This document shows positions 55,703 to 64,000 of a stretch of 64,000 nt of DNA, in pieces (position 1 is the stretch's first letter; the number at the start of each line of letters is the position of its first letter). Below the pieces are notes generated by a model. The model had not been told where the DNA came from. It did no database searches and saw only the letters and a program-made list of their open reading frames with translations. The translations under genes were made by a program, and so were the position numbers. The stretch comes from Pleurodeles waltl (lineage: Eukaryota; Chordata; Amphibia; Caudata; Salamandridae). Where the stretch lies: the NCBI RefSeq assembly GCF_031143425.1, contig NC_090440.1:1269621123-1269685122 (forward strand), written 5' to 3'.

Positions 55703-55945
55703 GAAGGCTGGCAAGGCCTGTTGACTTGCGATTGAAGCGCAGGGGCCAGGTGTCATTTTGTTGTTTAGCAAAGTATGGAGTATTGCCGTTTATGTGATAA
55801 AAGTTGACGCATAAGGGGAAAGCGTGTTTTTTTGCTCACGAAGACTGACAAGGCCTGTCGACTTGCAAATTGGCATGCAGGGGCCAGGTGTCATTTTATT
55901 GATTAGTGATGAATAGAGAACTGCTATTTTGCGTCAAAAATGTGG
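55703..55945. repeat. Two-unit tandem repeat, 137-bp period
   Basis: GAAGGCTGGCAAGGCCTG at 55703 and GAAGACTGACAAGGCCTG at 55840 begin units that both continue with GACTTGC...GCAGGGGCCAGGTGTCATTTT and a TTGACGC/TTGCGTC end. Diverged and non-coding. Confidence 0.75.
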
Positions 55946-56929
55946 AAGCACAATGGGAATGCGTGGATTTGGTTTGAAAGGCTTACAGTGCATCCAGATT
56001 CACATACCTTGTTATAGGGACTATGCATGTATGTAGTCAATTGTGGTATGGCTATGCGTGTGTGCATGTGCATTCATATATGTAACGGTAACATCGGAAT
56101 GTGTCATCATATGTTTGTATGTGTGTATGATGCATGCGATGACTGATACTGTTTGCATATATGCAGGTTAGTAGACTTTGTCCACATACAGGTTTCCGCA
56201 TGTGTACTGGGGGTGTACATATGTGATGTAACACATAATTGTGGGTCTACCACATTGTCATGCCTGATTTCCAAATGTACATTTGACAACACAACTTTAG
56301 ATATGATGGTCTTTGTCTGATACATGTTCATGCATGTGATACCCTTGACAAAACATAGTCAAAGGATGCAGTGGACAATGGCTGAGTTGATTTCACATAA
56401 CCCATGGCAATGTGAGTGCATGTGTGTCCACACTGTGGTTCAGGGTTTATGATGCTATGCTACACATGTAAAAAATAGTTCCACATGCATATATGATGCA
56501 GGAGATGCCCTACTGACATATGTCAATGAAGGCTGGTATGTGACATGTGTGTGTGGAAAGATATATGTAGTGTATTATGTGTAATGAATGCCACAGCAGT
56601 CTGTTCATGGGATATGAAACCTCCCAAATCTATCTTCCTGCATGGACACATGTTGACCATTGTTTCATGGCCGTATATTCATATCCGTTCTACCTGTTTC
56701 CCTACAATGAAACATATCTGAAGGTCATATAAGTCTATGTATGATCATGTGATACATAAAAATCTTCATTAGTGGAAAGTTTACTTTTGTGCATACTACA
56801 AACACAATACCAGGTCTGTACCATGGAAGTGGTACATGTGTGATGAGGATTCAGACATATGTGTGAAAGACACAAACTTGGTCATTACAATCGACCACAA
56901 CATGTTTGTTTTGACAATTACATACAATG
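55946..56929. other. CATGTGTG-rich spacer
   Basis: Numerous ATGTGTG/CATATG words, no open frame with a domain and no terminal repeat. It ends at the block D edge. Confidence 0.4.
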
Positions 56930-59014
56930 GCATGGGATTAGCACCACAATACCAAATTTGGCATGGGGGACAATTCCATGATCTTAGACATGTTACATGG
57001 CCATATTTGGAGTTACCATTGTAAAGCTACATATAGGTATTGACCTATATGTAGTGTACATGTGTAATGGTGTCCCCGCACTCACAAAGTCCGGGGAAAT
57101 TGCCCTGAACAATGTGGGGGCACGTTGGCTAGTGTGCCACGGTGCCCTCACACTTAGTAACTTTGCACCTAACCTTCACTAAGTGAGGGTTAGACATATA
57201 GGTGACTTATAAGTTACTTAAGTGCAGTGTAAAATGGCTGTGAAATAACGTTGACGTTATTTTACTCAGGCTGCAGTGGTAGTCCTGTGTAAGAATTGTC
57301 TGAGCTCCCTATGGGTGGCAAAAGAAATGCTTCACCCATAGGGATCTCCTGGCCCCCAATACCCTGGGTACCTAGGTGCCATATACTAGGGAATTATAAG
57401 GGTGTTCCAGTGTGCCAATCAGAATTGGTAAAAATGGTCACTAGCCTGCAGTGACAATTTTAAAAGCAGAGAGAGCATAAGCACTGAGATTCTGGTTAGC
57501 AGAGTCTCATTGACACAGTTAGGCACCACACAGGAAACACATTTAGGCCACAAACTATGAGCACTGGGGCCCTGGCTAGCAGGATCCCAGTGAGACAGGC
57601 AAAAACAAACTGACACACAAGTAAAAATGGGGTTAGCATGCAAGGCAAGATGGTACTTTTTCTACACATGGGGGCTGCCTTTAAAAGTTATTAAAGCATA
57701 GTTTCCGTTTGAGAGCAGATAGACATGTGGAGTGTGGGGTATCTGAACTCACAATTTAAAAATGCATCTTTTAGTTAAGTTGTTTTAGGTTGTGTGATTG
57801 AAAATGCCACTATTAGAAAGTAGGCCTTTTCTTGCTTAAACCTTTCTGTGACTGTGCTTGTTTGTGGATTCCCTCTCTGGGTCAGCTTGACAGCTGGGCT
57901 GTTTGCAACTCTTCTCTAGACAGTGACCCAAAGGGAGCTGGGGTGTAGCTTGCATATCCTGATGGTCCATCTGGGCTGAAGAGGGGGGAGGAGTGGTCAC
58001 TTACACCTAGAAGGGCTGTGCCTGACCTCACTCAATGCAGTCTCTAACCCCCTGGTGTGTGTATGGGGCCTGGCCTGGGCAAGGCAGGATCTTGAAAATA
58101 ACAGAAACTTCTCTTTGAAGTGGGCCTACATCAAGGGCAGAAAGGGGTGTAAGAAGAGCACCCAAAACCCCTGAAAATCAGAATACTTCTGGAACCAAGG
58201 GGAACCTCTGCCAAGGAGAAGAGCTGGAAGCTGGAGGAAAAATATTGCACCTTTGCCTGTGACTGTGCTTTGCTGGACTGGCCTGTAGTAGCTGCTTCTG
58301 CCTGAAAGGATGACAAAGACTGACTTTTATGTGACTTACCACTGGTGAAGAATGGCCAAGGTATTGAACTGAGCATGCCTCCTGTTGTTGAAGTCTCAGA
58401 GACATCAAAGACTTCTCTCTGTCAGCACCTGGGCTTTCTGCTGAGATTCCTGCCTGCCAAGTCGTGCCCTAACCTGTCTCTGGGCCCTGGAAAGGTGAAG
58501 CTGGTGGAAAAGGACAGAAATCTACAGAAAAACTGCTGTGAGGGAAACTTTCCACGCACCACCCGCCTCCCTGCTGATAAACGTTGTGCCGCAGGCCTCG
58601 CATCTAAAATCGATGCTCCATCTGCATCCCGGCTGTAAGAGGGATGCAACGCGGCTGGAGAAACGATGCACAACACCCACAGCAGCTGCTGTTAATAATG
58701 TAAATCCCCACGCAGCACGGTTTCTTGAACCCCGTGCAACTGGATTTCAATGCAACATCGCTGGGTGCAGAAAATCAACACAAAGCCTGCCCAGACCTTT
58801 GGTGCCTGTCCGGATCGACACAACGCTCTCTGTGGGAGAGAAGAAACAACACACACCGACCCGACCGGAGGAGGAACGATGCACGGTCTCAGTTGCGAGT
58901 GAGAAATCGACGCATCGCTGGCCTTTGTCAATGCACACTCACCTTTACAGCTTTATTTGGACTCTACCCTGGTACTTTTGTGCAATAACAGCATTCTCAC
59001 TGTTTTCTAAGGAT
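56930..59014 (-). repeat. Long LTR-like repeat, duplicate copy
   Basis: Counterpart of 45596-47680 with about nine substitutions. Continues at 62411 beyond the Harbinger. Confidence 0.5.
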
Positions 59015-59256
59015 TAAGGGCCGTGCAAAAAACGGACTCGCAATTTGCGAGTGGGTGTCGCAAATAGCGACTGTGCTGAAAACTGAATGCAGGTGCTGCA
59101 GAACACTCTGGAAAACACTTCAGAACACTCTGGAAAACACTTCCTGGCACATGATGATGACATCACAGCCAGGAAGTTTACAAATACACCTGGGAATAGG
59201 GAGGACCACACACCATTTCAACTTCAGCACAGCAAACAAACAGAGCTCCTGCAACC

Positions 59257-60278
59257 ATGGCTGAAAATCCAAGGAAGAGGAAACTTAAGTTTGCTGAAAA
59301 GGAGTTGGAGGTGCTGACTGATGAGTGCTGTCAGCGCCATGATGAGCTGTTTGGCAGGTCAGCCCTCACCGTGCCAGAGACAGAGAACAGAAGACTCTGG
59401 CAGGAGATCCAGGACAAAGTCAACTGCCTGGGGGTCAGCCACCGGAGTGTGGAAGAATTGAAGAAAAGGTGGTATGACCTTCGCTCCCGGACCAAGGAGA
59501 GGGTGGCAGAGCGGCTCCGGGAGATGAGAGGCACAGGATGGGGACCATTGACGGTATCACCACCCACACCCCTGGAGGAAAGGGTAGAAGAGACCCTAGA
59601 GCCTGAGGCTGTAAGCGGGATGGGAGATCTGGACACCTCTGAGCCAGGACCATCAACCGGTGAGTACCATGTGACATGCATGTACCCTCATCAATGCCAT
59701 ACCCCCACCCACCTTGAACACAGGAGCATGCACAACCAAGATAGCTCCATTTCAGAGTAGCAAACACCAGACTGATGCATTATGGGCAATGTAGTCAAGT
59801 AGGCAGTTCATAGGCAACAGTTTATTAGGAAGTTGATAACAGATAGTAGACACTGACAGTGTGTTCCCTATGTCCCACAGGTCTCCCACAAGACACCCCC
59901 ACCAGCCCAAGCAGCCAGGGGCCACTGGTCAGCCAGCACACACAGGAGAGAACAGGACCAGCCACCACTGCTACCTGCACCACCGACACCATGTCCCCTC
60001 AGAAAACACCTGTTGCAGTAGTGGTGTGTGAGCCTGCACCAGGTACGAGCCAGAGTGCCATGAGAGACATCACAGGGCCTCCACCGCTTCGCAGGCGACG
60101 TGGAACATCAGCAGCAGAGCGGAAGGCAGAGTCAGGGCATGCCTCCACATCACCAACCGAGGCCGCACTCCTACAGGGTCAGCGCCTGCAAAACCAAGAA
60201 TTAAGGAGGATTAGTGGGGCATTGCTGCGCTTTGAACGCAATCATGCCAACAGTATGCAGCAGGTACAATCGGAGTAG
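59257..60278 (+). CDS. Harbinger Myb/SANT-like DNA-binding protein, two exons
   Basis: Exons 59257-59659 and 59881-60278, same splice sites as in block C. Differences from C are a few substitutions, for example Asn for Asp after VPETE and Trp for Gly in RGTGWGP. After the TAG at 60276 the frame stays open for about 101 more codons to 60584: a Gln/Leu/Arg-rich helical stretch with LSMRQLVAGLLTQID and RRDRLLLQRLDRM. Block C has TAG in place of the Gln. This supports an ancestral C-terminal coiled-coil-like tail now cut off by a shared stop. ATTAAA at 60832 is a possible poly(A) signal. Confidence 0.8.
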
Positions 60279-60854
60279 CAGGTGATCAGTACCAACACGG
60301 GAGACCTTGCACTCTCTATGCGCCAACTAGTTGCAGGACTGCTAACGCAGATTGACAGTGCACGGCGCAGGGACCGCCTGCTGCTGCAACGCCTGGACAG
60401 GATGTCCTCCTCTATAGTAAGGCTGGCTGTGAACACAACAGGGCTGTCTAGGCGCACAGTCGGCCTCCAGGTGCCCATGGGCCACTTTGCTGGTGACGTG
60501 GCACGGGAACTGGGCCGTCTCAGCCATGGAATAGACCTCATGGAGGCACGACAGGTGGCCAGGGGCACAGGCGACACACCATAGGACAGTGATGAGGGCT
60601 CCACTGTCAGCAGTGTCTCTGCCGGTGACACCAGGGTGCTTCGCAGTCTAAGCACAAGGCAGAGCACTGCTGACCCCCCTAGTACCAGCCAGGCTGGCCG
60701 AGCCCGCCGTAGGGTGTGAGCTCCACACAGTCCTTGGGGTTGGGGCACATGACGTCAATGTGTCCCATGCCAGGTGGTCTATTGAAGCCCCTGAACTGTT
60801 CCTATTGTACATAGTTTTGTTATTTGCACTTATTAAATCACTTGTTCTTTCCAC

Positions 60855-62087
60855 TTAACACATGGACTCTTTGTTTGTTACATTGGTGAGTATGGTAAAA
60901 GTTGGCACGTACCTTCCAAAGTATTGGTTTGCAATGTGTTCCCGTCTCAGTCTGCCTTGATTTGCGATGCTCCTATCCCCATGATGGCGATGTGGTTGCT
61001 CTTGCTCTTCATCCTCCGAATCAGGGTCTTCAGGGGTGAGAGGTAGCCCATGTCTGGTGGCAATGTTGTGCAGTGTAGCGCATGCAACAACTACATGTAT
61101 TTTAAAAGCTGTTATTGGGGTATACTGGAGGGCACCCCCACTTCGGTGGAGGCATCTGAACCTTGCTTTCAGCAGTCCAAAGGTACGTTCTATAATGTTC
61201 CTGGTCCTCTTATGTGCACTGTTGTATCGCCTCTCTGTCTCATTGCTGGGTGTTAAGTACAGAGTTAGTATCCATGGACGTAGTGCATATGCACTGTCAC
61301 CTGTTTGGCACAAAAAAGTACAGTGTTAGCTGGGCATGGATGGTTTGCACATTGACCTGTGTGCATGTCTTCAAGGTGTGTTCAGCTCTATCTAGGAGGT
61401 ATCCGTCTCCAAACTCCCCACGTTCCAGGCGTTGGTGTATCCCACTGTGCCTAAAAATGTAGGAGTCATGAGTACTGCCTGGAAATTTGGCAACCATGTC
61501 AGTGATGACATAATGGGCGTCACATACCACCTGTATGTTGAGTGAGTGGGTACACTTCCTATTGCGGAACAGATATTCCAGGTTTGCAGGAGGGCATATT
61601 TGTATATGTGTCCCATCTACACACCCTATGACATGGGGGAAGTTGGCAATCCTGTAGAATTCCAACTTGGTGCTGTTGATTTCTGCCTCATTCCTGGGTC
61701 GGTATATGTATCGAGACATGTGTGTGAGTAAGGCGTCTAGGAATGCCCTAAAGAACCGTGATAGTGCACTTTGAGATAACCCACCTGCCACAGCAATGCC
61801 CCCGGATAGCTACCCGAGGCCAAGAGGTGCAGTGAGCATAGCACTTGCACATGCGTAGGTATGGCGCAGCCGCGCACAGTCTGGCGTTCTAGCTGTGGTT
61901 TGACTAATTCTATTAATTCTAGTATAGCTGCGCTGCTAAGTCTATATTTATCATATATTTCCTCCTCAGTTTGCTTGAAGAGTGTCTGCCTTGTTCTGTA
62001 TATCTTCTCCTGTCTCTGGCTCCTCCTCCTCCTCTGCTGGGCGGCGTGGGCTCTCCTCCTCACTGCTATCATGTATATCTCCGCCAT
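60855..62087 (-). pseudogene. Harbinger DDE transposase, near complete, two shared lesions and a footprint
   Basis: Exon 1 is 62087-61392 and exon 2 is 61300-60855, about 380 codons in total, close to the usual size of HARBI1-type transposases. Catalytic motifs VDGTHI, PGSTHDSYIF and IERTFGLLKARFR are intact. Defects: one base missing in the C-run 61799-61803, and a splice donor reading AT instead of GT at 61391-61390. Codons for His-Val are inserted by the Tc1/mariner footprint at 61094-61099, between FKI and VVACATLHN. The footprint adds 6 bp and does not shift the frame. The C-terminus is acidic (PEDPDSEDEEQEQ) and then basic. Confidence 0.87.
61092..61099. other. Tc1/mariner excision footprint TACATGTA
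   Basis: The sequence is TA-CATG-TA exactly where block C carries the Tc1/mariner between two TAs. CA and TG are the terminal dinucleotides of the element (CAGGG...CCCTG), left behind by staggered excision and repair. Without it the transposase would read FKI-VVACA. It adds two codons. Confidence 0.92.
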
Positions 62088-62117
62088 CTTGAGTAACCCA
62101 GATGCCTTCTGGGTCCC

Positions 62118-62125
62118 CTTTTATA
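62118..62125 (-). promoter_or_regulatory. TATA box of the Harbinger transposase gene
   Basis: TATAAAAG on the minus strand, 31 bp before the ATG at 62087. Same as in block C. Confidence 0.6.
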
Positions 62126-62162
62126 CTTTGATAATGGTTACCACCTGCTCTGAGTTAGTGGT

Positions 62163-62407
62163 AAATTGCAAGTGCAAAATGGGCTTTTTGCGACTAGTCG
62201 CAATTTGCGAGTTGCTATTGCATATGGTTTGCGACTCGCAAATTGCGACTTCCCATTTGCGGGTCGCAAATTTTGCGAGTCGGTAACGGCTAGCGTCGCA
62301 TTTTGCGAGTCGGAAATGGGATTATTACATCCCATTTCCGATTTTGCGGGGTCGCAAATTGCGAATCGGGCCATTTGCGACTCGCTAAAGTTTGCTAAAT
62401 CTGGCCC
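62163..62407. repeat. Subterminal TTGCGA/TCGCAA cluster, duplicate copy
   Basis: Same twelve hexamers as at 52391-52635. One two-base difference (GGCTAGCGTCGC versus GGCTCACGTCGC) lies outside the hexamers. Confidence 0.7.
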
Positions 62408-62410
62408 TAA

Positions 62411-62719
62411 GACTCTTATTATTTTTAAAATTCATAACTTGACTTATGTGTTGGATTTTTGTCATTTTGGTCTTGTTTTGTTTAGATAAATATTATCTAT
62501 TTTTGTGTGATTTTGTAGTGTTTTCACTGAGTTACTGTGTGTGTTGGTACAAATACGTTACATCTTGCTTCTGAAGTTAAGCCTGCCTGCTCGTGCCAAG
62601 ATACCCAGTGAGTGAGCGGGGGTTAGCTGAGGGTGATTCTCCTTTATCCTGATTAGAATGAGGGTCCTTGCTTGGACAGGGCGTAACTTGACTGACAATT
62701 GAAGACCCCATTTCTAACA
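62411..62719 (-). repeat. LTR-like segment, duplicate copy
   Basis: Starts TGTTAGAAATGGGGTCTT at 62719 on the minus strand. Counterpart of 52639-52947. Confidence 0.58.
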
Positions 62720-62730
62720 ATCATGTTCCC

Positions 62731-63332
62731 CTATTGCTGCTGTGGCAAGTGTTGTGGACAATTCCCTTGCACTCCTGTTTGAGCTACTTTAATCTGCATC
62801 ACCTTCACCGTCTCTTTCAAATTTTTCTGCTTCAACTCAATCTCATCACTACAGTATTTAGCATACTGCAAGACCTCATCAATCGGCTTTGCTTGCCAGC
62901 AAATCAAATGACTCTTCATCATCTGGCTAATTTCGGGTCTCAATCCCTCCACAAATCTGAACACAAAATGGAGCATGTAGTTCGCCTCAATTGTCTCTTT
63001 ACCACTATAATGCTTGAATGCCTGCAGCAATCTCTCATAATACGCATGAATCAACTCCTTTGCTTCCTGAGCTGTCCTGTCAATCCTCTGCCAATCAAAA
63101 TTCTTGGGTGAAATTTCAAAAACTCAATCACCTTACAGTAATATTTCATTACCTCAGGGGACGGTGCACCTGTATTTTTGTCTCTCCCCGGTTCACTTGT
63201 TGGCCAATCTACACTCCTCTTACACTCGATCCCCAAATCAGTTGGACCTACTATCTCTGGTAATGTGTTCAAGTCCTCTTGTAGGCACTTTGCAAGTTTC
63301 ACAAACCTGTCTGTCTGCTGATACCACTCTAC
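62731..63332 (-). pseudogene. Endogenous retrovirus gag remnant, duplicate copy
   Basis: Frames 63302-63051 and 63054-62731, same frame change and same abrupt end as in block C. No additional lesion was noted. Confidence 0.63.
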
Positions 63333-63354
63333 TGGTTTCTCTCTCGCTAACCTT

Positions 63355-63765
63355 TTCCGACGTACACTCGCCCGTGCGTGTTATTTTGGCGCAACCCAGG
63401 TACTTTTCAATGCTAACTGTGTTTTTACTGTTTTCTCAAGGATGTCAAACTCTTTTGCTTTTAAAATTAATAACTTGACTTGTGTATGTTGGATTTTTGT
63501 CTATTTGGTCTTGTTTTGTTTAGATGAATATTTCCTATTTTTCTAAACCTGTGTTGTGTCATTGTGTGGTGTTTTCACTGAATTAAGTGTGTGTTGGCAC
63601 AAATACTTTACAACTAGACTGAAGTTAAATCTGCCTGCTTGTGCCAAGCTACTAAGGGGGAGGGGGGCTTCGCTGAGGGTGATTCTCCTTTACCATGACT
63701 AGAGTGAGGGTCTTTGTTTGGACAGGGGGTAACCTGACTGCCAACCAAAGACCCCATTTCTAACA
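63355..63765 (-). repeat. Second LTR-like segment, duplicate copy
   Basis: Counterpart of 53583-53993, starting at 63765 on the minus strand. Confidence 0.58.
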
Positions 63766-64000
63766 CTTCTTACATGTGTGCGCCATTTGAAGGCACACTC
63801 AGTAGAGGTAAAATGCCATGGATGTTTGCTTTTGTGCACATAGGTCACCCTTCCTGCACATTTACAAAGTAACATAATGGATGTTTTGGCACTGCTAAGT
63901 GGGCTGTTTTCTGCAGCATACACAGAAGTGGCATATCGCCATTGTAGACTGTTTATGTCCAGGAAGGGACACCTACCTGCACATAGACACTCCCCTCAAC
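63766..64000. other. Start of the 54060-type repeat, cut by the window
   Basis: Follows 53994-54228 with one or two differences (CCCTTCCTGCACATT versus CCCTTTTGCACATT). Nothing else is visible. Confidence 0.6.

Larger units (their letters stand above)
59018..62407. mobile_element. PIF/Harbinger transposon, full length, 3,390 bp
   Basis: Termini GGGCCGTGCAAAAAACGG and CTGGCCC, with TAA target duplication at 59015-59017 and 62408-62410. Same gene layout as in block C, without the Tc1/mariner. It is the better reference for the structure of the element. Confidence 0.93.
56930..64000. repeat. Block D: second copy of the C duplication, runs off the window
   Basis: Starts at GCATGGG inside the repeat that is longer in block C, so D is the likely daughter. 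It lacks the Tc1/mariner and has a footprint at 61092-61099. Otherwise it is about 0.4% different by eye. Confidence 0.92.

Noticed and set aside
27181..64000. Treating blocks B and D purely as assembly duplicates
   Set aside because: Cannot be excluded without reads, but boundaries falling inside elements, different A/B and C/D divergence, and different flanks are compatible with real duplications. Kept as a caveat instead.

Overview
The window looks like a piece of a very large vertebrate genome, most probably a salamander (newt-like urodele). It contains no gene I can assign to the host. Nearly all recognisable sequence is transposable-element derived: dense palindromic MITEs with 3-bp target duplications, two types of non-LTR retrotransposon, PIF/Harbinger elements, one Tc1/mariner element, an endogenous-retrovirus remnant, a tRNA-derived SINE and a long pentanucleotide array. 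The species assignment rests on general familiarity with newt repeats and is inference.

Layout. 1-4.2 kb: MITEs and simple repeats. 4.2-20.8 kb (block A): a minus-strand LINE with endonuclease and reverse transcriptase, a 5'-truncated LINE tail, MITEs, a 2.5-kb GGATT/GGAGT/GGGGT array, a SINE, and an L1/Tx1-type reverse transcriptase remnant. 20.8-27.2 kb: decayed Harbinger pieces, minisatellites with a Pro/Ser/Ala-rich open frame, and a GT/CA-type microsatellite. 27.2-43.7 kb (block B): a direct duplicate of block A, about 1% divergent by eye, carrying one extra 617-bp MITE. 43.7-45.6 kb: unassigned repeat. 45.6 to at least 54.2 kb (block C): an LTR-type repeat and gag remnant, with a full-length Harbinger inserted in the repeat and a Tc1/mariner inserted in the Harbinger. 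54.2-56.9 kb: Harbinger-like debris. 56.9-64.0 kb (block D): a direct duplicate of block C, about 0.4% divergent by eye, running off the window.

The functional units are those of the transposons. The Harbinger pairs a Myb/SANT-like DNA-binding protein gene (+ strand, two exons) with a divergent DDE transposase gene (- strand, two exons). Its right end holds a dense cluster of TTGCGA/TCGCAA motifs that may be transposase-binding sites. Both Harbinger copies share the same lesions, so they were probably already defective before duplication. The Tc1/mariner (DD37E spacing, 338-codon open frame, intact ends) is the one element that looks potentially active.

The most informative observation is a comparison of blocks C and D. 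Where C carries the Tc1/mariner element, D has TA-CATG-TA, the expected Tc1/mariner excision footprint. It sits in frame inside the Harbinger transposase. The element was therefore present before the C/D duplication and has since left one copy. Likewise, the 617-bp MITE present only in block B has its pristine empty site in block A. Both pairs could also be retained haplotypes in the assembly, which would change the interpretation but not the footprint or the empty site.
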